DNA of 64,000 nt, taken from Planococcus maitriensis (GTDB taxonomy: Bacteria; Bacillota; Bacilli; Bacillales_A; Planococcaceae). The notes beneath the pieces were generated by a model. That model worked only from the letters and a program-made list of their open reading frames with translations, made no database searches and was not told where the DNA came from. Numbering within the stretch: position 1 is the first letter of the stretch; each line of letters begins with the position of its first letter. The translations under genes were made by a program, and so were the position numbers. The stretch spans positions 744,001 to 808,000 of the forward strand of contig NZ_QLZQ01000001.1 of NCBI RefSeq assembly GCF_003289925.1. The letters run 5' to 3'. Positions 1-9,139 of this stretch are shown here, piece by piece.

Positions 1-29
1 GTAAGGAGAAGATTTCTGGAGGTGTTTGT

Positions 30-590
30 ATGGAGACGGCAATGGCGATACTTATCGGCCTTGCGTTAAGCGCGACGGTCGGATTCCGCATTTTTACCCC
101 CTTATTGATAACTGGGATTTTCGAACGGGTGGATTGGATCACCTTGTCCGAAGGTTTCAGCTGGGTTGGCAGTACACCGGCGCTTATCGCGTTCGGTGCT
201 GCTACGATATTTGAAATCCTGGTCAATTACATTCCGGCGGTCGGGTCGTTCATGAAATTGATTTCCACCCCTGTTGCAGCGTTGGCGGGAATTTTACTGA
301 CCGCATCATTTATCGGCGATATGAACCCATTTCTCGAATGGGCGATCGCGATCATTGGGGGAGGCGGTGTGGCTACTGCATCACATTCAACTTTGACGGC
401 GGTTAAGGGAGTGAGCGACACTGCCTTGATGGGCCCGGCGGTGTCCGTTGCTGAAGACGTCACGGCCACCATTGCGCCGATTTTGATCTTCATCGTCCCT
501 ATACTGGCTGTCGTTTTTCTACTGTTGATGGCAATCGTCATTTTTCGCTTGTATAAACGGTTTCTGTATAGGAAAAGCCCAGCGTCATAA
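30..590 (+). CDS. DUF4126 family membrane protein
   Basis: Predicted integral membrane protein of 186 residues that resembles the DUF4126 family, whose function is unknown. The sequence is dominated by hydrophobic stretches (about residues 4-25, 50-70, 80-105 and a strong C-terminal helix at 150-175) and ends in a basic tail rich in Arg and Lys, which should face the cytoplasm. A glycine-rich segment, GGGGVATASHS, lies in the middle and is typical of the family. The ATG at 30 is preceded by GGAGG with about 8 bases of spacing, so the start is well supported. It stands alone, convergent with the deacetylase gene and separated from it by a two-way terminator. Confidence 0.8.
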   Translation: METAMAILIGLALSATVGFRIFTPLLITGIFERVDWITLSEGFSWVGSTPALIAFGAATIFEILVNYIPAVGSFMKLISTPVAALAGILLTASFIGDMNPFLEWAIAIIGGGGVATASHSTLTAVKGVSDTALMGPAVSVAEDVTATIAPILIFIVPILAVVFLLLMAIVIFRLYKRFLYRKSPAS

Positions 591-625
591 TTTGCCCGAT
601 CAATAGTCGGGTCTATAAGGGAACG

Positions 626-660
626 TAAAAAAAAAGCCATCCGAGGGGATGGCTTTTTTA
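626..660. terminator. Bidirectional intrinsic terminator
   Basis: An A-rich tract and the stem AAGCCATCC / GGATGGCTT with a GAGG loop are followed by a T run; the flanking A and T runs let it work on both strands. It sits between two convergent genes. Confidence 0.9.
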
Positions 661-669
661 TGTTCGATA

Positions 670-1872
670 TCAGCGTGGGATGATCAGCACCTGGCCGACG
701 CGAATGGAATTGACATTGGTGATGTTATTTGCTTTGGCGATGGCGGTGACGGTCGTATTGTATTTTCTGGCGATGCTGTAAAGCGTGTCCCCGGCTTTGA
801 CCGTATACTTGATGGTCGTCACTGGCGGCGGTGCTTGTTTGACCGGAATGATCAGGACTTGGCCGACGCTGATGAGATTGACGTTGGTGATTTTATTGGC
901 AGATGCAATAGCTGCTACCGTCGTATTATATTTACTGGCGATGCTATAGAGTGTATCCCCGGCCTTAACGGTGTATTTCACGGTCGTTGCAGGCGGCGGT
1001 GTCGGTGCGGTTGTGCCAGGAATCACCAGCACCTGGCCGACGCGGATCAAATTGTAATTCGTGATATTATTGGCTTTCGCAAGAGCGGCTATAGTGACAT
1101 TATACTTTTTGGCGATGCTGTAAAGCGTGTCCCCGGCTTTGACGGTATAAGTCGTTCCGCCGGTTGGCGGCAATTTCAAGAGCTCGGATACGGTGACGAA
1201 TTTATAGCCTTTCGCTTTCAGTTTGCTGATCATGCCTGGCAGCGCAATTGGGGTACCAGGCGCGCCTGCTCCGGTGTGCATCAATACGATGGAGCCGGGC
1301 ACGATATTATTGACGACTTTATTCGTTATTTCAGTTGAAGATATGCCTTTCCAATCGACCGTATCGATATTCCACTGGATGGTGTGGGTATAGCCTGCAT
1401 CTCCAACGCCTTTCAGGACAGTGGCGTTATATGCTCCAAAGGGTGGCCGGAAAATCGGTTTAGTGGATTTGCCGGTGACGTTTTTGTAGGCAGTTTCTGT
1501 TTTTGCCAGTTCGCTTTGCATAGCAGCAATGCTGATTTTCGTGAAGTCAGGATGCGTATAGGAATGGTTGCCGACTTGATGCCCTGCGTTCGCGATATTG
1601 CGGATCCAGCTTGGGTGATGATTGATGCCGGTTCCCGTCACAAAGAAGGTGGCCTTGACGTTATTGGTTTTCAGGATGTCGAGGATTTTATTGATATTCG
1701 TCCCGTCCGCCCCATCATCGAAAGTCAGCGCGACAACTTTGCTGCTTGTGTTGCCTTTCGTGACGAACGTCGAGGAGGCTGCATCAGCCTGGCCCGTGAA
1801 CGACAGCAGTGTAAAGAGCAATAATCCTGTAATCGCTAGCAACTTGCTCCATCTGGATAACATTCTGCTCAC
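670..1872 (-). CDS. Polysaccharide deacetylase with three C-terminal LysM domains
   Basis: Secreted NodB-type carbohydrate esterase (CE4), probably deacetylating peptidoglycan or another wall glycan. After a signal peptide (residues 1-31, ending in QADAA) comes the NodB domain (about 45-232) with the five expected motifs: TFDDG (Asp52/Asp53), HSYTHPD (His103 and His107, metal ligands), RPPFG (142-146), a VDWKG segment and a final VLMH (His199). Three LysM repeats follow (about 241-285, 299-343 and 355-399), each starting YTVKAGDTLYSIA and joined by short Pro/Thr linkers, so the enzyme should be held on the cell wall. All catalytic residues appear intact. The nucleotide repeats of the LysM units lie at about 672-1150. 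Confidence 0.92.
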   Translation of the reverse strand: MSRMLSRWSKLLAITGLLLFTLLSFTGQADAASSTFVTKGNTSSKVVALTFDDGADGTNINKILDILKTNNVKATFFVTGTGINHHPSWIRNIANAGHQVGNHSYTHPDFTKISIAAMQSELAKTETAYKNVTGKSTKPIFRPPFGAYNATVLKGVGDAGYTHTIQWNIDTVDWKGISSTEITNKVVNNIVPGSIVLMHTGAGAPGTPIALPGMISKLKAKGYKFVTVSELLKLPPTGGTTYTVKAGDTLYSIAKKYNVTIAALAKANNITNYNLIRVGQVLVIPGTTAPTPPPATTVKYTVKAGDTLYSIASKYNTTVAAIASANKITNVNLISVGQVLIIPVKQAPPPVTTIKYTVKAGDTLYSIARKYNTTVTAIAKANNITNVNSIRVGQVLIIPR

Positions 1873-2184
1873 CCCTCATTTGAATTAGCCGTCAGACGGC
1901 TTATGTATATGGAAAAGATTGTGTGAACCAAGGCTTATCTTTTATGGAATTCTCGATAAAAAAGGATTTTTATAGTCTTATTATATCACGTTCTGTCTTA
2001 AAAACTATCTTTGTGTTTGAAAATTCAGTCAATATTGAGCAGGAAATGAGAAATCTTTACTACTACTTGGAAACCTTTCGCGGGCAGGCCGGACAATGGT
2101 TTTCCTTGCCGGAAAAGATGAGTGACTGAAAAAGGCCCGCTGCGGGTATGGAATAGCAAATGATGGAATGGGAGGGCTATGTGC
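1873..2184. promoter_or_regulatory. AT-rich intergenic region with minus-strand -10 element
   Basis: A gene-free stretch between divergent genes. On the minus strand a TATAAT hexamer (1980-1985), about 110 bases before the deacetylase start, is the best -10 candidate; no good -35 is seen at 16-18 bases. On the plus strand I see only the GGAGGG ribosome site of the next gene. Confidence 0.4.
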
Positions 2185-2694
2185 ATGCAATATATGAACG
2201 AACCGACCATTGAAGAGCGCGGTGAACAGCCGTATGTTGGCATCACTGCCAGGGTTACCGAGCAAGTCGAAGAAGCGCCTGAACTCGCAGCGGAAGTGCT
2301 GGCATGGTTGAGGGCGCGCAATGAAGCGGCTGCCGGTCTGCCGTTTATCCGTTTTTGGTGTTTGGAGGATCATGAACAACGGCTGATCGAAGTCGGCATT
2401 CCGACAAAAAAGCTGCTGCAGGGGGATCATCATATCATCTCGGGGTACTTGCCGGGAGGGGATTTTGCCCACGCGATCCACAACGGGCCGCCGGAGCATT
2501 TTTGGTCATCTGCCGACCATTTGGCGGGCTGGCTGGAAAGCGAAGGGCTTTCGGCAGCGCTGCGCTACGAAGGCGAGACGAAGATATGGGATGGGCACAT
2601 GGCTTTTTTTGTGACCGACCCGGTTGAAAAAAGGACGCCGGACGCCTGGGCAATTGAACTATTCATCTTGCTGCTCGCTGACCATGCTGCATAA
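2185..2694 (+). CDS. GyrI-like / effector-binding domain protein
   Basis: A 169-residue stand-alone protein resembling the GyrI-like small-molecule (effector) binding fold found at the C-terminus of AraC- and MerR-type regulators; no DNA-binding domain is present. Motifs such as PYVGITARV near the N-terminus, the central HHIISGYLPGGDFAHAIHNG and a late WAIELFILL fit a duplicated SHS2-like fold. I place the start at 2185, not at the upstream ATG at 2179, because GGAGGG (2171-2176) is 8 bases from 2185 but only 2 from 2179. Ligand and partner are unknown. Monocistronic, with a terminator just after the stop. Confidence 0.65.
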   Translation: MQYMNEPTIEERGEQPYVGITARVTEQVEEAPELAAEVLAWLRARNEAAAGLPFIRFWCLEDHEQRLIEVGIPTKKLLQGDHHIISGYLPGGDFAHAIHNGPPEHFWSSADHLAGWLESEGLSAALRYEGETKIWDGHMAFFVTDPVEKRTPDAWAIELFILLLADHAA

Positions 2695-2751
2695 AAAAGG
2701 TGTCTCTTTCCTTACTGGATACTACTGCCGGTAAAGAAAGGGGCATCTTTT
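2694..2751 (+). terminator. Imperfect intrinsic terminator
   Basis: Long imperfect hairpin in which AAAGGTGTCTCTTTCCTTAC pairs with GTAAAGAAAGGGGCATCTTT, ending in a short T run, directly after the GyrI-like gene. Confidence 0.7.
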
Positions 2752-2970
2752 GAATTGACCGACCAAAAAAATAAACGGTAAGTGATAAAAAGATCAATTG
2801 ACAGATAATTATAAAAACAATAGGGATTATTGGATATACAAATACTAGTAAATGGTTTTTTTATCCAATTCAATAAGCATTCTTTTGCAGATTCCAATAT
2901 GGACTCAGCTGGCAGGCTTTCATAAGCTGTACTCACCCGGGAATAACAGGACGTCCAGAAGGAAAAGAAG

Positions 2971-3459
2971 ATGGAAGCTTTTACGGAAGTGGCAGAACAA
3001 TACGCACCGATGATCTCATCGATTATCCGCAAATTGAATATTTACACAGATTATGAAGCGTTTCGTCAACTGGGGTTTATCGCATTATGGCAGGCATGGG
3101 AAAAGCACGATCCTGAAATCGGCCATTTTGCGCCGTTCGCCTACCGCAGCATCAAAGGCGCGATGAAAGACGAATTGACCAGGCGGCAAAAAGGAGGGAA
3201 GAAGGTCAAGAATTCGGATTTGTTTTTGGAAGAAGAAGAAGCGGTGGAGTGGGTGGCTGAACAATTGCCTTACTGGCTGGATGATGCTCTCTTGAGCCCG
3301 AAAGAAAGGCAGTTGCTCCAGGAGCTGTATGTCGATGGGTACAGCCTCACGGAATTGCAGAAACGTTACGGCGTCACCTTATCCGCCATGAAGAAACGCA
3401 GGGAGCGAACCTTGTCTAAAATACGGGCATCCATCCACCATCCGTACAAGGATCGCTAA
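2971..3459 (+). CDS. Sigma-70 family RNA polymerase sigma factor (small)
   Basis: A 162-residue sigma factor containing region 2 (about residues 12-70, including IALWQAWEKHDPEIGHFAPF and YRSIKGAMKDELTRRQ, the core-binding and -10 recognition part) and region 4 (about 105-155, with the helix-turn-helix YSLTELQKRYGVTLSAMKKR for -35 recognition). Regions 1 and 3 are absent, as in ECF and other minimal sigma factors. Sites recognised cannot be read from the sequence. The start at 2971 follows AAGGAAAAGAAG. No anti-sigma factor gene is adjacent; the next gene, 69 bases downstream, is a sensor kinase, so this may be a free-standing or post-translationally controlled factor. Confidence 0.8.
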   Translation: MEAFTEVAEQYAPMISSIIRKLNIYTDYEAFRQLGFIALWQAWEKHDPEIGHFAPFAYRSIKGAMKDELTRRQKGGKKVKNSDLFLEEEEAVEWVAEQLPYWLDDALLSPKERQLLQELYVDGYSLTELQKRYGVTLSAMKKRRERTLSKIRASIHHPYKDR

Positions 3460-3528
3460 AAATAACTGGAAGGCTAGGGGAAGTTATCGGTATAATGGTT
3501 ATCTGAAACGGTAAAGGGAGGTACGCAC

Positions 3529-4797
3529 ATGGAAGCGATGATGACCGGCATGATCAACAATATTTTCTTCATCATTTTTCCGATCATCCTTTACCAGATG
3601 TTCGCGACAGCCGGGCAGAGAAACTTCTTTGTCAGCCACCGGATTACCATGACCATCCTGTTTTCGATCTCCATCATCCTGTGTATGGTATTTCCATATC
3701 AATTTCTGACGGAGGATTATATATTCGACCTCCGGCAAGTGCCGATGATTGTCGGCGCTTTGTACGGCGGCCCCTTGGTGAGTGCAGTGCTATTCATTGT
3801 ATCAGCTGTCGGGCGCATAGCCCTTGGTGGGGATGGCATGTATATCGCCATCCTGAACCAGCTGTTAGTGGCAGCGGGCGTGCCTTTCCTGGGGCCGATT
3901 TACCGGAAAGTCAACCGCTGGTGGAAAGCCGGGCTCGTTTTCTCCATTTCGATCGTGTCGCTGTTATTCAATTTATTCGCAGGCTATTTCTTTTTTGGGG
4001 ATCCAATCCACGACTTGATCGGAATTTGGTTGATGTTGATGCTCAATCAAGGCGGCATCATCATATTGACCGCTCTGCTTATCGAACATCTTCAAAAACA
4101 GGAGTATTTATATAATTCGCTCATGCGCCATGAAAAGATGGAGACGGTCAGCCATTTCGCAGCCGCCGTGTCGCATGAATTGCGTAATCCGCTGCAAAGC
4201 GTGAAGGGGTTTGTCCAATTGCTTCAGCAATATGATTACCCCCGTGCGAAACAGCTGGAGTTCCAGCAAACCATCCTGGAGGAAATCAAAGTAGCCGAGG
4301 ACCTGATAGATGATTACCTGGTCTATGCAAAACCGATCTATGGCGAACTGAAACGCATTGAAGTGGAACCGGAACTATCCCATGTCATCAAAATCATGAC
4401 GCCTTATGCCAATGCCAGGAACGTTGAAATTCTTGTGCAGCCCGGTGATTCGGCCAGCCCGATCTTGGGCGATTCGCAAAAACTCCATCAAGCTCTTGTA
4501 AATGTCATCCGGAACGGAATAGAAGCAATGCCGGATGGAGGGAAGCTGATGGTCGAGCTGGAAACATCTGCGCAATCGGTTTGTGTGCATATCGAAGATG
4601 AAGGCGTGGGCATGACAAAAGAACAGCTCAAGCGTCTCGGCGAACCTTATTTCTCCAATAAGTCGAAAGGGACCGGTCTTGGGCTCATGGTCACTTACAG
4701 CATTCTCAACCAGATGGGCGGGGAAATCGAAGTCGGATCCGAAGCCGGTAAAGGCACAAGATTTACATTTGAGTTCCCGAAACTCCCGGATGCTTAA
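3529..4797 (+). CDS. Sensor histidine kinase with 5TM-LYT membrane domain (KinB-like)
   Basis: A 422-residue membrane histidine kinase. The N-terminal half holds about five or six hydrophobic helices (residues 8-185) including VPMIVGALYGGPLVSAVLF, typical of the 5TM-5TMR_LYT sensor domain of LytS and of the sporulation kinase KinB. The kinase core follows: H-box AAAVSHELRNP with His216, N-box around LHQALVNVIRNGIEAM (Asn325/Asn329), G1 box DEGVGM (357-362) and G2 GTGLGL (381-386), all intact. The LRNP/IRNGIEAMPDGG style is that of KinB/KinD-type kinases. No response regulator is adjacent, so it may feed a phosphorelay. A TATAAT at 3491-3496 and GGGAGG before the ATG give promoter and start support. 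Confidence 0.85.
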   Translation: MEAMMTGMINNIFFIIFPIILYQMFATAGQRNFFVSHRITMTILFSISIILCMVFPYQFLTEDYIFDLRQVPMIVGALYGGPLVSAVLFIVSAVGRIALGGDGMYIAILNQLLVAAGVPFLGPIYRKVNRWWKAGLVFSISIVSLLFNLFAGYFFFGDPIHDLIGIWLMLMLNQGGIIILTALLIEHLQKQEYLYNSLMRHEKMETVSHFAAAVSHELRNPLQSVKGFVQLLQQYDYPRAKQLEFQQTILEEIKVAEDLIDDYLVYAKPIYGELKRIEVEPELSHVIKIMTPYANARNVEILVQPGDSASPILGDSQKLHQALVNVIRNGIEAMPDGGKLMVELETSAQSVCVHIEDEGVGMTKEQLKRLGEPYFSNKSKGTGLGLMVTYSILNQMGGEIEVGSEAGKGTRFTFEFPKLPDA

Positions 4798-4841
4798 AAA
4801 ACCGCCTGGGCGGCCGATTGACGGCTGTCCAGGCGGTTTCC
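4796..4841. terminator. Bidirectional intrinsic terminator
   Basis: Stem CCGCCTGG (4802-4809) / CCAGGCGG (4829-4836) flanked by A and T runs, between the convergent kinase and uvsE genes. Confidence 0.85.
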
Positions 4842-5713
4842 TATCGGTTTTGGAGTTTGTGGAGAAACGGAAGCACCGCTTGTTCCTTCAATTTCGCTTC
4901 AAACATGATATCTACTTCATAGCCTTCGACCAGCTTCAATAATTCAGAAAAGTCCTCTTCTGAAATAAGGTCATGATGGCGCAGGTCAGTGAAACCTTCG
5001 CGGCCGGTGCTGATATGGATTTTCGGCCTCCCGGATCCTTCCCAGGTAGCCATGATTTCCGAAAAATCGACTGGTTCCCCGTCATTATTGCAATTGTGGT
5101 GATGGATATCGAAACAGATCGGAACTTTGCACATGGCGTGCACATCGAGCACATCGCGCAATGTAAAAGTTTTATCATCGTTTTCTAGCCTGAGCCGCTG
5201 CCGTATGCTATCTGACAGCGCCAAGTAATTTTCGGCGAAACGACGTTTGGCGGTTTCCTTGTCGCCATATGCGCCGCCTGTATGCAATATGATATCTGTG
5301 CCCCCAAGCAATTGGATCAATTTGTCGTGGTATTCAAGGTCTTCGATCGACTTGCGGACTACTTCGGCCTTAGGTGAATTCAAGACTGTGTACTGCCCAG
5401 GGTGAACGGAAACCCGCATGCCGTGTTCGTTCACCAGCCGGCGGATTTCACTGGCGATCGCCAGGAAGTCTTCATCTTCCCACCAGCGCCAATCGTTGAT
5501 CGGATGCGTTGAAAGGGGGACGATGGAACTGGAGGCGCGATAGAAAAGAATGCCTTGCTCCAAATTCCAGCGAATGACCTCTAAAGTGGTTTCCATGTTT
5601 TGGATCGTCAATTCCTTAATTTTTCCGGTTCCTTCCTTTTCAGCCGTAGCTAGACGCAGCGTACGGAAAACCGTCTTAAGCTCTGTGTTCATGCACGCAT
5701 ATCCTAATCTCAT
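4841..5713 (-). CDS. uvsE: UV damage endonuclease UvsE (UVDE)
   Basis: TIM-barrel endonuclease that nicks DNA 5' to UV photoproducts, an alternative to nucleotide excision repair. The 290-residue protein starts RLGYACMNTEL, the UVDE signature, and carries the expected metal-ligand segments: RASSSIVPLSTH, VSVHPGQYTVLNSP, DIILHTGGAYGDK, PICFDIHHHN and IHISTGREG, ending with a conserved MFEAKLKEQAV glutamate and lysine. I chose ATG 5713 over the GTG seven codons upstream because GGGAGGAG lies about 9 bases before it and overlaps the upstream candidate. Divergent from the SRPBCC gene. It is a single gene with no sporulation or photolyase genes beside it. Confidence 0.92.
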   Translation of the reverse strand: MRLGYACMNTELKTVFRTLRLATAEKEGTGKIKELTIQNMETTLEVIRWNLEQGILFYRASSSIVPLSTHPINDWRWWEDEDFLAIASEIRRLVNEHGMRVSVHPGQYTVLNSPKAEVVRKSIEDLEYHDKLIQLLGGTDIILHTGGAYGDKETAKRRFAENYLALSDSIRQRLRLENDDKTFTLRDVLDVHAMCKVPICFDIHHHNCNNDGEPVDFSEIMATWEGSGRPKIHISTGREGFTDLRHHDLISEEDFSELLKLVEGYEVDIMFEAKLKEQAVLPFLHKLQNR

Positions 5714-5810
5714 CGTTTTCAGCTCCTCCCGCACAATATACCCGATTTAAGTAGAAAACACACGGAACTTGGGTATACTAGTAATAAAGACGAGTGGAGG
5801 AGGAATTTCA

Positions 5811-6296
5811 ATGACAGCAGAAATCACCAAAAATCCTACCGGCTATAATGCGACATTCGACAGATATTTTGAGCATTCCCCAGAGCAAGTATGGGCGATG
5901 CTGACAGACAACCAAAAAATCCATCGCTGGTTTTCAGGGCTCCAAATGGAGGAAGAGGGTGAATCAGGCCACCTGACACTGGAAATGGGCCACGGTAAAA
6001 AGAAGGAATTTCCGATTACCGACTATAAAAAAGGGGAAATCCTCGCCTTTGAATGGGGAGAAGACCATGTACGTTTCGAACTGGGCCCGGATGGCCAGGG
6101 AACGAGGGTGAAGATGGTGGAGACTTTGCCGGACATTACAGGGCAAACCCCAAAAGACGTGGCGGGATGGCACGTAGCGCTGGATATTATGGAAGCTATT
6201 TTAGATGGCCATGGAATTGAGCGCACTTCCGAATGGGAGCGCTGGTATCCTGAATACAAGCGCCTGTTCGAAAGCATGGGCGTCGATTTTGCGTAG
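5811..6296 (+). CDS. SRPBCC/AHSA1 domain protein
   Basis: A 161-residue START-like helix-grip protein of the activator-of-Hsp90-ATPase (AHSA1) type; such proteins bind hydrophobic ligands in a deep pocket. Signs are the opening YNATFDRYFEHSPEQVWAML, then IHRWFSG, the strand LAFEWGEDHVRFEL and the long C-terminal helix with WERWYPEYKRLFESMG. The real start is the ATG at 5811, which has GGAGGAGG at proper spacing; upstream in-frame codons belong to the promoter region, which has TATACT at 5774-5779. Ligand unknown. It is monocistronic, divergent from uvsE and followed by a strong terminator. Confidence 0.82.
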   Translation: MTAEITKNPTGYNATFDRYFEHSPEQVWAMLTDNQKIHRWFSGLQMEEEGESGHLTLEMGHGKKKEFPITDYKKGEILAFEWGEDHVRFELGPDGQGTRVKMVETLPDITGQTPKDVAGWHVALDIMEAILDGHGIERTSEWERWYPEYKRLFESMGVDFA

Positions 6297-6303
6297 AAGT
6301 TTG

Positions 6304-6340
6304 AAGAAACCCCAAGCGGCCGGTCCGCTTGGGGTTTCTT
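6304..6340. terminator. Intrinsic terminator
   Basis: Stem AAACCCCAAGCGG / CCGCTTGGGGTTT followed by CTT; nearly symmetrical, so it could act on both strands. Confidence 0.85.
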
Positions 6341-6449
6341 ATGGGCTAATTTTATCGGGGTCATTTCCAAGGAAAAGAAGGGGGTAAATTGCATCCTATG
6401 AATTCGATGAAAAGCCCCGGGATGGGCATGTGCGTCGCTGCCCGCTGCT

Positions 6450-7208
6450 TCAGGAAATCTGGAACTCATATTTACGGTCTTCACGGAACTCGCCATCTTC
6501 ATAGCTTCGTTCAGCGAAAGTGACAAGCCCGTCGTGGCCGACGAGCAACACTGTTGCGGACCGTGTCCCGTAGTCAGGCATTTTGATGAACATGGGAGAA
6601 AGCGCTCGCTCCAAGTCCAGGCCGACTCCGGTTTCTGGAAGCAAGTGGTCGGGCGCTTGTTCGGCATCCGCTAAAATTTCAAACAGGCGGTCGAGTTCCA
6701 ATTGTTCATTTACCGCTACATAAGCTTCGAGTTTTTCTTTTCCACGCTCGACTTTCGGCCATGGCGTGTTCAGGAAATGATTGCTCAATCCATGCGTCCC
6801 AGGCGGGATTTCCACTGGTTCCCCGTGGATATTATTGTAATAATACAAACCCTCGGCATCCCCGGCGATCAAGTTGAATCCTGCATACTCCCGGTCGTCG
6901 ATTGCCTGCAGGTAATCTTGCGGGGAGAGATGGCCATCAAGGAATTGTGTGACCAGTTCGCCGCGTGACTTGGCGCCAGCTGCCATATGTCCGGGGTCAC
7001 GGTAATTGGTCAGCGCAGCGAAGCGTCCAGCTTTATTCACGCCGAGCCAGGTGCCCATCTGGCTTAAATCACGGCCTGCGAGAATCCGGGGTGAATCTTC
7101 CCAGAAATGGGCGGGCGCAGCGGGACGGCCGTAAAATTCATCGCGGTTTGCGGCGACGATTAATTTATATCGCGGATGCTGTTGGAATTGCAGATTGATC
7201 AAACACAT
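6450..7208 (-). CDS. NRDE family protein (TANGO2-like)
   Basis: A 252-residue protein named for its NRDE motif, here AANRDEFYGRP near residue 20. It starts MCLINLQ; Cys2 could be the N-terminal nucleophile of an Ntn-hydrolase-like fold once Met is removed, as proposed for the family. Other conserved parts are GTWLGVNKAGRFAALTNYRDP and the GLSNHFLNTPWPKV segment in the middle. Eukaryotic relatives (TANGO2) are linked to heme and lipid handling, but no bacterial function is established and none can be read here. Convergent with the SRPBCC gene; about 150 bases between them contain that gene's terminator and nothing else clear. Confidence 0.82.
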   Translation of the reverse strand: MCLINLQFQQHPRYKLIVAANRDEFYGRPAAPAHFWEDSPRILAGRDLSQMGTWLGVNKAGRFAALTNYRDPGHMAAGAKSRGELVTQFLDGHLSPQDYLQAIDDREYAGFNLIAGDAEGLYYYNNIHGEPVEIPPGTHGLSNHFLNTPWPKVERGKEKLEAYVAVNEQLELDRLFEILADAEQAPDHLLPETGVGLDLERALSPMFIKMPDYGTRSATVLLVGHDGLVTFAERSYEDGEFREDRKYEFQIS

Positions 7209-7471
7209 AATGGGCCTCCTTTGTCGATTCGACAGGAAATGGATGCAAAAGCCATTCGTCTGGATGAAGCTGATTTAATTATAGCGGATACGGATGCGCT
7301 TGGCTCACGCAGCGCTCGGAAGCTGGGACGGGGGAACCGGTTGGGGTGAAAGCGGAAAAAGGCCGGCAGGTTTTTCAGCTGGGCAGAAAGTTCCTGCTGG
7401 ATTGAAAATCTGATAAGATATAAAGAAATCAAAACAAGCCAGTGGCATCACGCGGAGTGGGGGGATTGAAG

Positions 7472-9139
7472 ATGGGGAGCAGGCCTGAACGATTGGCATT
7501 GGAACGTGTATTGTTCGAAGGGATAGAAGAGATGGTTTTCATTGTCAGAGTCGAGCCGGATGCTTGGGTTTATGAATTCATCAACGAGGCGGTGAAAGCC
7601 CATACTCAGATGGATGAAACAGCTCTCGGGAAGTCTTTCCTGGAAGTGCATGAACCGGAAGTTGCCCGACAGCTGATTTATTATTATGAGAAGGCCTTAA
7701 CTGAAGGGGCGAGCATTTTCTATGAAGATTCCTATCATGCTCCGAACGGGGAGCTGCGGTATTCCAAGTCACGCTTAACGCCGATGGTGGACGAATCAGG
7801 CCGTTGCAGCCACGTCGTCAGCGTGGTCAACGATGTGACGGAAGAAAAGCTGGCAAAGCATGCACGGGAGGAAGCGCTCAGCCGTTTGGAGGAAAGTAAT
7901 GCCAAATATCGTTCCCTGTTCGAAAGCAATGGCGATGCAGTATTCACTTTAACATTGGCTGGGCAGATCAATGGCGGGAACCGGATGGCCAGGGAGCTTG
8001 TGAAGCGGCCGATCAGTGAATTGGCTGGAAGGGATTTCTGTGACTTGGTCGAACAAAACGAACGCATGAGGTCGAAAGAAATCTTCGAGGAAGCGGCCTC
8101 AGGGCTCTATAAAGACCATCGGCTGAGCTTGCAGCCCAAGGGCGGGAAAGCGATCGGATGTCTCGTGAAATTCATCCCGATCAGCATCAACGGCAAGGTC
8201 ACAGGCTATTATTTGATGGCTAAAAACATGACCGAGCTGGATATGCTGGTCAGCAAATATTTGGAGAGTGAGAAGAATTTCCGGGTGATCGCGGAAAATG
8301 TTTATGATGTGGTCATCTTGATGAACAGGCAAAAGGAGTATCTATACATATCCCCGTCGAGCCAGGAAATTTTCGGCATCGCGTCTGAAGAAGCTATTGC
8401 ACAGAAGCCGTTCTTTAACGTGCATCCCGATGATTTAGGGCTTGTGCACCAGCAGTTCCAGGAGGCAGTGCAAAAGGCGGGGCCTTATTCCTTGCAGCTG
8501 CGCTTCGACCATCCGGAAAGTGGCTGGATTTGGGCCGAGATGAACGGAACGCCCGTCTATGACGAGGAAGGCATATTCTCGCATATGGTCATGATTGTCA
8601 GAGACATTTCGATGCAGAAGAAATACGAAGCCCAACTGGAATATTATGCATTCCATGATTCGTTGACCGGCTTGCCGAATCGACGCTATTTTCAGGAATA
8701 CAGCAGCAAATTGAAAGAACAGGCTAAAGCAGGCGAAAAAATAGCCCTGGCTGTATTGGATCTCGATGATTTCAAGCAGATCAACGACGAATATGGCCAT
8801 GATTTCGGGGACATGGTATTGGCCGAGTTTGCCATGCGTTTAAGCAAACTGGAAGAGGAAGGATACATTCCCATCAGGATGGGCGGTGATGAATTCCTCG
8901 TCGTTCTTGAAGGGGGCGGGACGGATTCGGCGGCACAAAGGGCTGCCGCAAAAATCCGGTCGGTGCTTTCAGGCGGCTTGGCTATCAATGGCATTTCAAT
9001 CCCGGTCAATTTCAGTTTGGGTGCGGCTTCAGCATTATCTGCAGAAGAAAGCATTTCCTCGATTTTAAGGCGTGCGGACGAAGCGATGTATAAAGCAAAA
9101 GGAAGCGAAGCGAATACAATAGAAATCTTACAGCCATAA
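7472..9139 (+). CDS. Diguanylate cyclase with three PAS domains
   Basis: Cytoplasmic c-di-GMP synthase of 555 residues without membrane segments. Three PAS-like sensor domains in tandem (about residues 10-125, 140-255 and 265-385; the first and third are followed by PAC-type segments NDVTEEK and RDISMQKK) precede a GGDEF domain (about 390-550). The active site is MGGDEF, intact, with the typical entry HDSLTGLPNRRYF and DLDDFKQINDEYGHDFGD. No RxxD inhibitory I-site is seen five residues before GGDEF, so product feedback may be missing. Start ATG 7472 has GGGGGG 7 bases upstream. The signal sensed is unknown; it precedes the large hybrid kinase but has its own terminator. Confidence 0.9.
   Translation: MGSRPERLALERVLFEGIEEMVFIVRVEPDAWVYEFINEAVKAHTQMDETALGKSFLEVHEPEVARQLIYYYEKALTEGASIFYEDSYHAPNGELRYSKSRLTPMVDESGRCSHVVSVVNDVTEEKLAKHAREEALSRLEESNAKYRSLFESNGDAVFTLTLAGQINGGNRMARELVKRPISELAGRDFCDLVEQNERMRSKEIFEEAASGLYKDHRLSLQPKGGKAIGCLVKFIPISINGKVTGYYLMAKNMTELDMLVSKYLESEKNFRVIAENVYDVVILMNRQKEYLYISPSSQEIFGIASEEAIAQKPFFNVHPDDLGLVHQQFQEAVQKAGPYSLQLRFDHPESGWIWAEMNGTPVYDEEGIFSHMVMIVRDISMQKKYEAQLEYYAFHDSLTGLPNRRYFQEYSSKLKEQAKAGEKIALAVLDLDDFKQINDEYGHDFGDMVLAEFAMRLSKLEEEGYIPIRMGGDEFLVVLEGGGTDSAAQRAAAKIRSVLSGGLAINGISIPVNFSLGAASALSAEESISSILRRADEAMYKAKGSEANTIEILQP

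Noticed and set aside
649..1338. 229-residue plus-strand frame opposite the LysM part of the deacetylase
   Set aside because: Antisense of LysM repeats; its repeated pattern only mirrors the duplicated coding strand.
1923..2129. 68-residue plus-strand frame between the deacetylase and GyrI-like genes
   Set aside because: AT-rich, no ribosome site, and lies over a minus-strand promoter; likely chance.
2712..3032. 106-residue minus-strand frame overlapping the sigma factor start
   Set aside because: No ribosome site, unusual composition (Cys/Ser-rich), and covers the terminator and promoter region.
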